This document shows positions 50,480 through 59,567 of a stretch of 64,000 nt of DNA, piece after piece. The notes below the pieces were generated by a model that was not told the origin of the DNA, made no database searches, and was given only the letters and a program-made list of their open reading frames with translations. This stretch comes from an uncultured Collinsella sp. (GTDB lineage: Bacteria; Actinomycetota; Coriobacteriia; Coriobacteriales; Coriobacteriaceae): positions 13,719 through 77,718 of the forward strand of contig CABUAT010000006.1 of NCBI GenBank assembly GCA_902489665.1. Direction: 5' to 3'. The position numbers and the translations under genes are program-made. Each line of letters opens with the position of its first letter. The first letter of the stretch is position 1.

Positions 50480-53227
50480 CTATTTGGCGTCGGCCCAGGT
50501 TATGCCGGTGCTGGCTTCGGCGATTAGGGGAACGCGGAGGTCCACTACGTGCTCCATGACGTCGCGGACCATGGTGGTTAGGCGCTCGACTTCGTCGATG
50601 GGGCACTCAAAGTCCAGTTCGTCGTGCACTTGCAGGATCATGTGGGCGGCAAAGCCTTCTTCTTCCAGGCGACGACTTACGCGGGCCATGGCGATCTTGA
50701 TGATGTCTGCTGCGGTGCCCTGCATGGGATGGTTCATGGCCGTGCGCTCGCCAAAGCCGCGGAGTTGCGGGTTTTTGGCCTTGAGCTCGGGAATATGGCG
50801 TCTGCGGCCATACATGGTCTCGGCGTAGCCCGTCTGCTTGGCGCGCGCCACCACGTTGTCGAGGAACGTACGCACGCCCGGGTAGGCCTCGTAGTAGCGG
50901 TCGATCATGTCGCGCGCCTCGGCCATCGAGATATGCAGCGACTGCGACAGGCCGTAGGCCTGCTGGCCATACACGATGCCAAAGTTCACGGCCTTGGCGC
51001 GACTGCGCAGGTCGGGCGTTACCTCGGACACCGGCACACCAAACACGCGTGCCGCCGTCTCGGCATGGAAGTCCTCGCCCTCGTTAAAGGCGCGCACCAA
51101 GTGCTCGTCACCCGAGAGATGTGCCAGCAGACGCAGCTCGATCTGCGAGTAGTCCACCGCCAAAAAGACGCTTCCCTCGCCTGCCGAAAACGCCGTCTTG
51201 ACGGTACGCCCCAGCTCCGAGCGCGTCGGAATGTTTTGCAGATTAGGGTCGCTCGAAGACAGACGCCCCGTCGCGGTGATGGTCTGGTTGTACGTGGTGT
51301 GCACACGACCGTCACCGCGGCGCAGCGGGCCCAACGTGTCCAGATAGGTTGACTTGATCTTGGACTTCTCGCGCCAGTCTAAGATCAAACGAACAATCTC
51401 GTGGTCACGGGCAAGATCACTCAGTACCTTGGCATTGGTCGAATAGTAACCGCGCTTGGTCTTTTTGAGACCCTTGGTCGGAAGGCCCATCACATCAAAG
51501 AGCACATGCGAAAGTTGCATGGGGCTGCCGATGTTAAAGGTCTCGTCACCGGCAAGGTCGCGAATGCTTCGTTCGACCTCGGTGATCTGGGTCGCCAGAC
51601 CCTCGGACAGACTGTGCAGGCGGTCGGGGTCCACGAGCATGCCCGCGCGCTCCATCTTGGCAAGTACCGGAACGAGCGGCATCTCGATGCCATCGAACAC
51701 GTTGGCGGCGTTCTCACGGGCCATGCACTCGCGCAACGGCGCCACGAGCGCCAGCGTCAGAGCCGCAGTACGGGCGGCAGGCGCCGGAGTGTCCTCACCA
51801 GCACCCTCTGCACCGCGCGCCGCAGGCAACGCCATCTGCAGATAGGTATCGGCCAGATATGCCTCATCGAACTCGGAGCGATCGGAATCCAGCAGATAGG
51901 CAGCGACCACGGTATCGAAGATACGCGTGGAATCGGCAGCGAGCGGATCCATGAGCTCGGGCTCAGAAGAATCGATGGGCGAAAGCTCGTGCAGCAGCGC
52001 TTTCGTATCCGGGCTCGCCACGCGGCCCTCCATAAACAGGCGCGCAAGCACGCCGGCGATCACACCGTGAGCGAAGTTGAAGCCCTCAACCTCAGCCGCC
52101 GCACAGCTGTCGCCCTCCTCGAGCGCGAACAGGCCCTTGGACGTCGCCAACCACAGCGTGCGCGTCAGCCCAAAGAGCGCGCCCTCTTCCTTGTCGTCGT
52201 CCACCACGGCGGCGACCCACTCGCCGGCATCAATCGCGCGGGAGACCTCAGCCGCAACGGCACCAAGCGCGTCGGCATCGCCGGCGGCTGCGCGAACCAT
52301 AGCAGGTATCTCAAACACACTGGAGGCAGCAGCCCCGCCCTCGCCGCCGATCAGCGCCAAGAAACGGTTCTGCATGGCGGTGATACCAAGCGTACCCAGA
52401 GCCGCGGAAACCTCATCGGCAGAAAACGCCGGGAAGGACGTCGCCTCAAAGTCGAGCTCGACGGGCGCATCGGTGCGAATTGTCGCAACCTTGCGGCTCA
52501 GTAGTGCGTCATCGATGTGTGCACGCAGGTTCTCGCCCATCTTGCCCTTGACCTCATCGGCATGCGCGATGACTTCGTCCAGGCTACCGTACTTCGCAAT
52601 GAGCGCACTCGCCTTTTTGGGACCGATGCCCGGTACACCGGGGATGTTGTCGGACGTATCGCCCTTTAGACCGTAAAAATCGGGCACGAGCGCCGGCGTA
52701 ATGCCGTGATACAGGTCGTCCACGCTCTCGGGCGTCATAATCGCCACGTCGGACAGGCCCTTGCGGGTCGAGACCACGTTGACGTGCTCGGTCACGAGCT
52801 GATACATATCGCGGTCGCCGGTCACCAGTAGCATGTCGCAGCCGGCCTCTTCACCCAGGCGCGCCATGGTTCCCAGGATGTCATCGCCTTCCCAGCCCTC
52901 GGACTGCAGAATCGGCACGTTGAGCGCGGCGAGCAGCTCCTTAATCATAGGGAACTGCGCATGCAGATCGGGGTCCATGGGCGGGCGTTGCGCCTTATAC
53001 TGCGGCAGCATCTCCATGCGCACGCGCGGTTTACCCTTGTCAAACGCCACGACGACGCCGTCGGGGTTAAAGGCATCGATCATCTTGAGAAACATGTTCA
53101 GAAAGCCAAAGATCGCGTTGGTGGGGCGACCGTCCGGCGCGTTCATGGTCGGCGGCACGGCGTGGAAGGCGCGATGCATGAGCGAGTTGCCGTCGATAAC
53201 GGCAAAGGTGCGGCGCTTGTCAGACAT
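50480..53227 (-). CDS. polA: DNA polymerase I
   Basis: 915 aa from MSDKRRTFAVIDGNSLMHRAF. Residues 1-300 are the 5'-3' exonuclease (GDTSDNIPGVPGIGPKKAS). The middle domain has the position of the 3'-5' exonuclease but I cannot see its catalytic Asp/Glu motifs, so proofreading is probably lost. The polymerase domain has FSAGEGSVFLAVDYSQIELRL (motif A), RSRAKAVNFGIVYGQ (motif B) and LQVHDELDFE (motif C). The start has GAGG at 8 bases; an earlier in-frame start is weaker. Confidence 0.97.
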   Translation of the reverse strand: MSDKRRTFAVIDGNSLMHRAFHAVPPTMNAPDGRPTNAIFGFLNMFLKMIDAFNPDGVVVAFDKGKPRVRMEMLPQYKAQRPPMDPDLHAQFPMIKELLAALNVPILQSEGWEGDDILGTMARLGEEAGCDMLLVTGDRDMYQLVTEHVNVVSTRKGLSDVAIMTPESVDDLYHGITPALVPDFYGLKGDTSDNIPGVPGIGPKKASALIAKYGSLDEVIAHADEVKGKMGENLRAHIDDALLSRKVATIRTDAPVELDFEATSFPAFSADEVSAALGTLGITAMQNRFLALIGGEGGAAASSVFEIPAMVRAAAGDADALGAVAAEVSRAIDAGEWVAAVVDDDKEEGALFGLTRTLWLATSKGLFALEEGDSCAAAEVEGFNFAHGVIAGVLARLFMEGRVASPDTKALLHELSPIDSSEPELMDPLAADSTRIFDTVVAAYLLDSDRSEFDEAYLADTYLQMALPAARGAEGAGEDTPAPAARTAALTLALVAPLRECMARENAANVFDGIEMPLVPVLAKMERAGMLVDPDRLHSLSEGLATQITEVERSIRDLAGDETFNIGSPMQLSHVLFDVMGLPTKGLKKTKRGYYSTNAKVLSDLARDHEIVRLILDWREKSKIKSTYLDTLGPLRRGDGRVHTTYNQTITATGRLSSSDPNLQNIPTRSELGRTVKTAFSAGEGSVFLAVDYSQIELRLLAHLSGDEHLVRAFNEGEDFHAETAARVFGVPVSEVTPDLRSRAKAVNFGIVYGQQAYGLSQSLHISMAEARDMIDRYYEAYPGVRTFLDNVVARAKQTGYAETMYGRRRHIPELKAKNPQLRGFGERTAMNHPMQGTAADIIKIAMARVSRRLEEEGFAAHMILQVHDELDFECPIDEVERLTTMVRDVMEHVVDLRVPLIAEASTGITWADAK

Positions 53228-53393
53228 ATTGAATACCTCGCTTTGGGCTGGGCACGGTTTGCTCACTCCAGTTTACACGCTCCCCGCCCCGCGGCCACCT
53301 CACATCAAGCTCCCCCGCCACCGTGAGCCCGCGCGTGATACGATGGCTCACGGTACATCAACCAGCACGATCGATCCGAAAGGAGCCTGCGTC

Positions 53394-54791
53394 ATGGAGC
53401 GTCCCTGCGCATGGAAAAAGTACACGCCACAGCAAATCGAGGAGCTCGAGGAGCTTTGCCGCGGCTATAAGCAGTTTTTGAGTGAGAACAAGACCGAGCG
53501 CCTGTGCGTCAAGGCCGGCATCAAGATGGCCGAGGAGGCGGGATACGTCGACCTGGAGACCGTAATCGCCGCAGGCCGCGAGCTTAAGGCAGGCGACAAG
53601 GTGTATGCCGCTAACCACGGCAAGGACCTTATGCTCGTCAATCTGGGCACCGCCCCGCTCGAGCAGGGCTTTAACATCCTAGGCGCGCACGTGGACTCGC
53701 CGCGCCTGGACCTTAAGCAGAACCCCGCCTTCGAGGCCGGCGACATGGCTTATCTCGACACGCACTACTACGGCGGCGTCAAGAGCTACCACTGGGTAGC
53801 CTCCCCGCTCGCACTCGTGGGCGTCATCTGCAAAAAGGACGGTACCACCGTCGACATCAATATCGGCGACAAGGCGGACGATCCGGTCTTTACCATCTCC
53901 GACCTGCTGATCCATCTCTCGAGCGAGCAGATGTCTAAGCCTGCCAAAGACGCCGTCGACGCCGAGATCCTCGACGTGATCGTGGGCGGCCGTCCCGTCA
54001 AGTTCGATGAGGACGACAAGGACGCCCCCAAGGAGCCCGTCAAGCAGATGTTCCTGGATATCCTCAAGGAGCAGTACGACGTCGAGGAGGAGGACTTCCT
54101 CTCCGCCGAGATCGAGGTCGTGCCCGCCGGCCCCGCCCGCGACATGGGCCTCGACCGCTCCATGATTCTGGGCTATGGCCATGACGACCGCGTCTGTGCC
54201 TACCCCTCCATGCTCGCCCAGATCAACGTCACCAACGTGGAGCGCACGAGCATCACGCTCATCGTCGACAAGGAGGAGATCGGTTCCGTGGGTGCCACCG
54301 GCATGACGAGTCGCTTCTTCGAGAACACCGTCGCCGAGATCATGATGCTCGCCGGCGAGGACAGCCCGCTGGCTCTGCGCCGCGCGCTCGCCCGCAGCCG
54401 TATGCTCTCCTCCGACGTGTCCGCCGGCTTCGACCCGGGCTATGCCGGCAAGTTCGAGACCAAGAACGCCGCCTTCATGGGTCGCGGCCTGTGCTTTAAC
54501 AAGTACACGGGCAGCCGCGGCAAGGGCGGCTCTAACGACGCCGACGCCGAGTATGTGGCCCTCGTCCGCGACATCATGGACGAGGCCGGCGTGGACTTCC
54601 AGACCTGCGAGCTCGGCCGCGTCAACGCTGGTGGCGGCGGCACCATCGCCTACATCATGGCCAAGTACGGCATGAACGTCATCGACTCCGGCGTTGCCGT
54701 CCTGTCCATGCACGCCCTGTGGGAGGTCGCCAACAAGGCCGATATCTACGAGGCCTACCGCGGCTACAAAGCCTTCCTCGAGCGCGCCTAA
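53394..54791 (+). CDS. M18 family aminopeptidase
   Basis: 465 aa. Metal-binding and catalytic segments are ILGAHVDSPRLDLKQ, DKEEIGSVGATGM, SSDVSAGFDPGY and VIDSGVAVLSMHALWE, giving the His/Asp/Glu/His set of this dinuclear zinc family. It removes N-terminal, often acidic or hydrophobic, residues from peptides. The ATG at 53394 has AAAGGAGCC upstream. It is terminated by repeat copy 5 followed by T5. Confidence 0.93.
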   Translation: MERPCAWKKYTPQQIEELEELCRGYKQFLSENKTERLCVKAGIKMAEEAGYVDLETVIAAGRELKAGDKVYAANHGKDLMLVNLGTAPLEQGFNILGAHVDSPRLDLKQNPAFEAGDMAYLDTHYYGGVKSYHWVASPLALVGVICKKDGTTVDINIGDKADDPVFTISDLLIHLSSEQMSKPAKDAVDAEILDVIVGGRPVKFDEDDKDAPKEPVKQMFLDILKEQYDVEEEDFLSAEIEVVPAGPARDMGLDRSMILGYGHDDRVCAYPSMLAQINVTNVERTSITLIVDKEEIGSVGATGMTSRFFENTVAEIMMLAGEDSPLALRRALARSRMLSSDVSAGFDPGYAGKFETKNAAFMGRGLCFNKYTGSRGKGGSNDADAEYVALVRDIMDEAGVDFQTCELGRVNAGGGGTIAYIMAKYGMNVIDSGVAVLSMHALWEVANKADIYEAYRGYKAFLERA

Positions 54792-54816
54792 TCCACCCCA
54801 CCCATAACTTGCGGTG

Positions 54817-54873
54817 GAATACGGTCTGTTTGGTCTTTCAATAGACCAAACAGACCGTATTCCACCGCAACTT
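54817..54873. repeat. Palindromic repeat family R, copy 5
   Basis: GCGGTGGAATACGGTCTGTT and the rest of a 26-base arm pair perfectly with the other arm; the outermost bases keep the family end CCGCAACTT. The interior differs from the other copies. Here it is followed by CTTTTTGG and works as a terminator of the aminopeptidase gene, just upstream of yaaA. Confidence 0.87.
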
Positions 54874-54894
54874 CTTTTTGGCAGAGGAGAGTCC

Positions 54895-55704
54895 ATGCTG
54901 CAGGTCATCATTTCGCCCGCAAAGCAGATGCGCGCGGCACAAGATGCTTTTGAAGTCCTGGGCATCCCACCCTTTGTGCGCGAGACGGCTCGCCTCCACC
55001 GCGCACTGCTAGATATCGAGCGGAATGAAGGCAGCGGCGGCCTGCAGGCGCTGTGGAACGTGAGTGACAAACTGCTGGGACCTTGCCTCAACACACTGCA
55101 TGAGTTCGGGCCCATCCTGAAAAGCGGCGATCTCGACAATCCCGCACTCGCCCGTCACCTCTCCCCTGCCGTCATGTCCTATCACGGCATTCAATACCAG
55201 AGCATGGCACCCGAGGTGATGGATTCCGCACAGCTCGCATGGCTGCAAGACCATCTGTGGATCCTCTCCGGCCTCTACGGGTGCGTTCGTCCCTTTCATG
55301 CCGTCGAACCGTATCGGCTGGAGATGGGCGCGAAGCTTGTCGTCGACGGTGCCCGAGACCTCTACGCATTTTGGAGCGATAAGCTCGCGCGGGCTATCGC
55401 CCCGGCAGGCTCAAACACCACGATCGTCAACCTCGCCAGCGTAGAGTATGCCAAAGCCGTTCTGCCCCACCTCGCGGGCGACGCCACAGCCGTCACATGC
55501 CTCTTTGGCGAGGGCATCCGCAACGGGAAGCCCATCCAACAGTCGACCGCCAGCAAAAAGGCACGCGGCTCCATGGTGCGGTGGATGGCAGAAAACAAGC
55601 TCGAGGATGCAAGCGAACTTACCGCATTCAATATCGGCTATCGGCACATCCCCGAGCTTTCAGACAAAAACACCCTGGTTTTCATGAACGCGCAGGCACT
55701 ATAG
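54895..55704 (+). CDS. yaaA: YaaA family protein (peroxide stress, DUF328)
   Basis: 269 aa from MLQVIISPAKQM, the typical YaaA start (ISPAK). Further matches are LYGCVRPFHAVEPYRLEMG, NLASVEYAKAVLP and the basic SKKARGSMVRWM near the end. E. coli YaaA lowers free iron under peroxide stress and has a DNA-binding-like fold. The ATG has AGAGGAGAG upstream. It stands 22 bases after repeat copy 5. Confidence 0.92.
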   Translation: MLQVIISPAKQMRAAQDAFEVLGIPPFVRETARLHRALLDIERNEGSGGLQALWNVSDKLLGPCLNTLHEFGPILKSGDLDNPALARHLSPAVMSYHGIQYQSMAPEVMDSAQLAWLQDHLWILSGLYGCVRPFHAVEPYRLEMGAKLVVDGARDLYAFWSDKLARAIAPAGSNTTIVNLASVEYAKAVLPHLAGDATAVTCLFGEGIRNGKPIQQSTASKKARGSMVRWMAENKLEDASELTAFNIGYRHIPELSDKNTLVFMNAQAL

Positions 55705-55727
55705 GCCCGCCGTTTCCAAACACCCCG

Positions 55728-56249
55728 TTACTCCGCCAAGCCATCGGCCTTTGCAATCTCGCTCGTCGAGCCATCTTGGTAGGTAATCTTAACGTGCTCT
55801 ACGTCGGATACCGTAACGCCCGACGGAGGTTCCAGACGCCACTCCGTCAGAGCGATATCCATGGTCGTGGGCACATCTCCTTGATCTTTGAGCTTCACCG
55901 TCAGCGTTTTGAGCGCCGCGTCAAACGTCACGCGTTCGATTTCTTCGCCCGGAATGGACCCACCACTCAGCTGCAACTGCACAAACTCATCGCGCGGGTA
56001 CCAATAATCGCCCGGAATGGCGAGCGTATTGGCATTACCGCCAGTACTCCTCACCGTCATAATCGGTAGGCTATCATCAGCCTCGAACTCCCATGCAGCG
56101 CCGCCACGACCGCCGAACGTCCAAATACAAAAGGCAATCACCAACACGGCAAGCACCGCAAAACCAATCGCGACAAGGCCATGGTGCGCACGGCTTTCCT
56201 CGGCCGATACATCCCATTGCGTCTCTCGATATAGATGCTTGTCTTCCAT
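55728..56249 (-). CDS. Membrane-anchored hypothetical protein
   Basis: 173 aa, ATG with GAGGAGGCG upstream. A polar N-terminus of about 25 residues (MEDKHLYRETQWDVSAEES) precedes one membrane helix (LVAIGFAVLAVLVIAFCIW). The rest, about 125 residues, is outside the cell and strand-rich, ending EIAKADGLAE. I do not recognise a family. It is divergent from the TPP riboswitch-thiC unit. A longer open frame continues upstream across thiC but has no support. Confidence 0.75.
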   Translation of the reverse strand: MEDKHLYRETQWDVSAEESRAHHGLVAIGFAVLAVLVIAFCIWTFGGRGGAAWEFEADDSLPIMTVRSTGGNANTLAIPGDYWYPRDEFVQLQLSGGSIPGEEIERVTFDAALKTLTVKLKDQGDVPTTMDIALTEWRLEPPSGVTVSDVEHVKITYQDGSTSEIAKADGLAE

Positions 56250-56321
56250 GTTCGCCTCCTCACAGGCACGCTCGTTAGGCCAATCGTACCCATTCGAGCT
56301 ATACTTGAGCCCATTACATAA

Positions 56322-56410
56322 ACGGGGGGCTTGCAGGACAAGACGGCAGGCTGAGATTGGGCGCGCCCGCCCTGACCCGCAAACCTGATATGGGTAATGC
56401 CAACGAAGGG
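56322..56410 (+). promoter_or_regulatory. TPP riboswitch (THI element)
   Basis: The core CAGGCTGAGATTGGG, a variable stem (GCGCGCCCGC), CCCTGACCC, ACCTGATATGGGTAATGCC and the trailing GAAGGGAG match the THI-box. The P1 end is close to the ribosome site of thiC, so control of translation start is likely. It should lower thiC expression when thiamine pyrophosphate is plentiful. Confidence 0.96.
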
Positions 56411-56420
56411 AGCCATGCCA

Positions 56421-57755
56421 ATGAGCACACAGACCGAGCCCAAGCTCGTCACGCAAATCGACTTTGCCCGCGCCGGGCAGATCACACCGCAGATGAAGGA
56501 GGTCGCCGAGCGCGAGCATCGTGACCCCGAGTACATCCGTGAGCGCGTAGCAGACGGCCGCATCGCCATTCCCGCCAACATCGTGCATATCAAAAAGGGC
56601 ATGCGCGCCTTTGGTGTCGGTGAGGGCCTGTCCACCAAGGTCAACGTGAACTTGGGCATCTCGGGCGACAAGGCCGATGCCGCCGAGGAATGGAAGAAGG
56701 TCAAGATCGCTGAGGACTTTGGCGCCGACGCCATCATGGACCTCTCCAACTCGGGCAAGACGCGCCAGTTCCGCCAGCAGCTCATCGACGAGACCCCGCT
56801 CATGGTGGGCACCGTCCCCATGTACGACGCCATCGGCTACATGGAAAAGCCGCTGGTCAAGCTGACCAAGAACGATCTGCTCGAGGTCGTGCGTGCACAC
56901 GCCGAAGACGGCGTGGACTTTATGACCATCCACTGCGGCATCAATAAATCGGTCATCAAGACCTTCAAGGAGACCGGCCGCCTCATGAACATCGTCAGCC
57001 GCGGCGGCTCGCTGCTGTTTGGCTGGATGGAAGTCACCGGTAACGAGAACCCCTTCTACGAGTTCTACGACGAGGTGCTCGAAATCTGCCACGAGTACGA
57101 CGTAACGATCTCACTCGGCGACTCCTGCCGCCCGGGCTGTCTCTACGACTCCAACGACGCCACCGAGACTGCCGAGATGATCGAACTGGGCAAGCTGTGC
57201 AAGCGTGCTTGGGCCGCCGGCGTCCAGGTCATGGTCGAGGGCCCGGGTCACATGGCGCTCGACGAGATCGCCGCCAATATGAAGCTGCAGAAGCGTCTGT
57301 GCCACAACGCCCCGTTCTATGTGCTGGGGCCGCTGGTGACCGATATCGGCGTGGGCTACGACCACATTACCGCCGCCATCGGCGGCGCCATCTCCGCAAG
57401 CTCCGGTGCCGACTTCCTGTGCTACGTGACACCGGCAGAGCACCTATGCCTGCCCAACGCCCAGGATGTGCTCGACGGCCTCATGGCCACCAAGATCGCC
57501 GCACACGCCGCCGACATCGCCAAAAAGGTGCCCCACGCCCGCGACATGGACGACAAGATGGGCCAGGCACGCCGCAAGCTCGACTGGGACGCCATGTGGG
57601 AGTGCGCGCTCGACCCGGTTACGGGCAAGAAGCGCTACGAGGAGTCCCCCGCCGCCACCGAGGGCACTTGCACCATGTGTGGCAAGATGTGCGCCGTCCG
57701 CACCGTCAACAAAGTGTTTGAGGGCACGACGATCGACCTCGGTATGGAGGACTAG
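56421..57755 (+). CDS. thiC: Phosphomethylpyrimidine synthase ThiC
   Basis: 444 aa from MSTQTEPK (AGGGAG at 8 bases; the ATG 6 bases earlier is too close to the site). It is a radical-SAM enzyme making the pyrimidine part of thiamine from aminoimidazole ribotide. SLGDSCRPGCLYD and EGPGHMALDEI are core motifs. The C-terminal cluster motif reads CTMCGKMC (CX2CX3C), one residue shorter than the CX2CX4C of E. coli ThiC. It is the short form lacking the N-terminal extension of proteobacterial proteins. Confidence 0.96.
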   Translation: MSTQTEPKLVTQIDFARAGQITPQMKEVAEREHRDPEYIRERVADGRIAIPANIVHIKKGMRAFGVGEGLSTKVNVNLGISGDKADAAEEWKKVKIAEDFGADAIMDLSNSGKTRQFRQQLIDETPLMVGTVPMYDAIGYMEKPLVKLTKNDLLEVVRAHAEDGVDFMTIHCGINKSVIKTFKETGRLMNIVSRGGSLLFGWMEVTGNENPFYEFYDEVLEICHEYDVTISLGDSCRPGCLYDSNDATETAEMIELGKLCKRAWAAGVQVMVEGPGHMALDEIAANMKLQKRLCHNAPFYVLGPLVTDIGVGYDHITAAIGGAISASSGADFLCYVTPAEHLCLPNAQDVLDGLMATKIAAHAADIAKKVPHARDMDDKMGQARRKLDWDAMWECALDPVTGKKRYEESPAATEGTCTMCGKMCAVRTVNKVFEGTTIDLGMED

Positions 57756-57886
57756 TCTCTTCGCCGCAATCGCCTTTTAACATCGAGTCGGCGCCCGCCA
57801 ATTGTTGACGTGTGAACATTTGCTTACATTTGCGTAAAAATTACATCTCGCGCCCGGGTTCGGCATATCGCCGGCCTGGGCATCTT

Positions 57887-57892
57887 TATAAT
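57887..57892 (+). promoter_or_regulatory. -10 box of the thiD promoter
   Basis: Consensus TATAAT with a leader of about 40 bases before the thiD ATG. There is no clear -35 box and no second TPP riboswitch. Confidence 0.5.
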
Positions 57893-57938
57893 GCTGGCTT
57901 AAAGACCCATTTGAATCCGACCAGACAAGGGAGCGAAC

Positions 57939-58769
57939 ATGGATCGCAGCAAGGTACCTGCCGTTCTATCCATCGCAGGATCCGATTCCAGCGGTGGCGC
58001 CGGCATTCAGGCCGACATTAAGACCATCACGGCGCACCGTCTGTATGCCGAGACAGCCATCACGGCCATCACCGCACAAAACACGCTCGGTGTCACCGCC
58101 GTGCAGAACATCTCCCCGGATATTGTCGCGGCACAGATCGATGCCGTTTTTGACGATATCCGCCCCAACGCCGTCAAGATTGGCATGGTTTCCTCTGCCG
58201 AGATTATCGATGTTATCGCCGACCGCCTGAGCGCCTGGAACGCGACAAACGTGGTAGTCGACCCCGTCATGGTCGCCACCTCGGGCGCGCGGCTGATTGC
58301 CGAAGATGCCGCCGAGGCGCTCACGCGTCGCCTGTTCCCACTGGCGACGGTTATCACGCCCAATATTCCCGAGGCCATGGCCCTGCTCGACTATGAGGTC
58401 GACTCCGAGCGCACGCAGCAAAATGCTGCCATGCTCCTCACCCGCCGCTTTGGCTGCGCGTCCCTCGTTAAGGGCGGGCATCTTGTCAACGAGGCCAACG
58501 ATGTACTGGCCGAACCCGCACCACTCGATGATGAGGGCAACCATCTGGGCGATCCACTCACCACGTGGTTCCGCCACAAGCGCATCGAGACCGGCAACAC
58601 ACATGGCACCGGCTGTACGCTTTCATCCGCCATCGCCTGCGCGCTGGCCCAGGGCATGGATCTTGCCGATGCCGTCAACGCCGGCAAGGCCTACCTAACG
58701 GGCGCTCTGGCCGCCGGCCTGAACATGGGCAAAGGCTCCGGCCCTGTCAACCACATGTGGCAGTATTAA
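57939..58769 (+). CDS. thiD: Hydroxymethylpyrimidine/phosphomethylpyrimidine kinase
   Basis: 276 aa. SIAGSDSSGGAGIQADIKT is the N-terminal signature, VDPVMVATSGARL and TPNIPEAMALL are conserved, and GNTHGTGCTLSSAIA is the anion-hole and catalytic Asp/Gly region of ribokinase-like enzymes. It phosphorylates the pyrimidine made by ThiC. The ATG has AAGGGAGC upstream. It follows thiC but has its own promoter. Confidence 0.95.
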   Translation: MDRSKVPAVLSIAGSDSSGGAGIQADIKTITAHRLYAETAITAITAQNTLGVTAVQNISPDIVAAQIDAVFDDIRPNAVKIGMVSSAEIIDVIADRLSAWNATNVVVDPVMVATSGARLIAEDAAEALTRRLFPLATVITPNIPEAMALLDYEVDSERTQQNAAMLLTRRFGCASLVKGGHLVNEANDVLAEPAPLDDEGNHLGDPLTTWFRHKRIETGNTHGTGCTLSSAIACALAQGMDLADAVNAGKAYLTGALAAGLNMGKGSGPVNHMWQY

Positions 58770-58784
58770 GATTCGCAGCCCAAG

Positions 58785-58821
58785 CCACCGCAAAGGCGCC
58801 CGCCCCCTTTGCGGTGGTTTG
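58785..58821 (+). terminator. Terminator between thiD and the SGNH gene
   Basis: CCACCGCAAAGG and its exact complement around a 9-base loop, followed by TTTGGGG. Between convergent genes. Confidence 0.75.
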
Positions 58822-58829
58822 GGGTCGCG

Positions 58830-59489
58830 CTACTCTCCGAGCATCTCTTGGAGCTTGGCTGCCACGGCGTGACCCAGGCTCTCATGGCTTTCGGGCATCA
58901 TATGCAGATAGTCGATATCGCCCGGCTCGGCAAACTCCGCTGCATTCAAAAAGTCGCAGCCAAACTGCTCAGCCACATGCGCGTAGTACTCACCAAAATG
59001 TTCCGAGGCTTCTACGGAATGCTCGTCAAAATCGGTCATATATACGTCGGCGATCTGCGGCTTAATCTTGATAGGCGCCATCAGCAGAATGCGCGGACAA
59101 GGCGCAGCGTCGGTCCACGGAAACGCGCGGACGGCGCGAATCAGCGCCATGGCGCCACGGGCGATATCGGAAGCTGTCACGTTAAAGACCGTCTTACAGT
59201 CGTTGGTGCCCAGCATGATCACAATGGCGTCCAGCGGCTTATGGGCCTCGAGCAGCATCGGAAGTGCGCGGATGCCGTTAAGATTGGTGTCCAGATGGCA
59301 CATGTCGTCGCGTACCGTCGTGCGGCCGTTGAGGCCTTCTTCAATTACATGCCAGCCCTCGCCTAAGTCACGTTGGGCCACGCCGCACCAGCGCGCATCC
59401 TGCGCATAGCGCACCGCGGTGCCGTCGCGCATGCCCGCCGGATCGTAACCATAGGTGTTGCTGTCGCCAAAGCATAGAACGTTTTTCAT
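58830..59489 (-). CDS. SGNH/GDSL hydrolase
   Basis: 219 aa. LCFGDSNTYGYDP carries the nucleophile Ser (block I), the Gly block is near EEGLNGRTT, IVIMLGTNDCK is the Asn block III and SHESLGHAVA carries the catalytic His in block V. Such proteins are esterases or acetylhydrolases; no signal peptide is seen so it acts in the cytoplasm. The start has GAGGGG upstream. The substrate is unknown. Confidence 0.88.
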   Translation of the reverse strand: MKNVLCFGDSNTYGYDPAGMRDGTAVRYAQDARWCGVAQRDLGEGWHVIEEGLNGRTTVRDDMCHLDTNLNGIRALPMLLEAHKPLDAIVIMLGTNDCKTVFNVTASDIARGAMALIRAVRAFPWTDAAPCPRILLMAPIKIKPQIADVYMTDFDEHSVEASEHFGEYYAHVAEQFGCDFLNAAEFAEPGDIDYLHMMPESHESLGHAVAAKLQEMLGE

Positions 59490-59508
59490 CGTAAGCCCCT
59501 CGCTCAGT

Positions 59509-59542
59509 AAAAAGCCGACGGAAGCAGCCTCTCCCGCCGGCT
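59509..59542 (-). terminator. Intrinsic terminator of the PARG-like gene
   Basis: On the minus strand AGCCGGCGGGAG and CTTCCGTCGGCT pair (with wobbles) around a 6-base loop, then TTTTT. Confidence 0.8.
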
Positions 59543-59567
59543 CGACCTATCTGTCAGCACGTACCGA

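Noticed and set aside
55728..57092. 454-codon minus-strand frame covering thiC
   Set aside because: Only its C-terminal 173 codons, with a good start at 56249, are credible; the rest is antisense to thiC and the TPP riboswitch.
57660..57700. Defective iron-sulfur motif in ThiC (CX2CX3C)
   Set aside because: The three Cys are present and, as far as I recall, the short form of ThiC often has this spacing, so it is probably normal.
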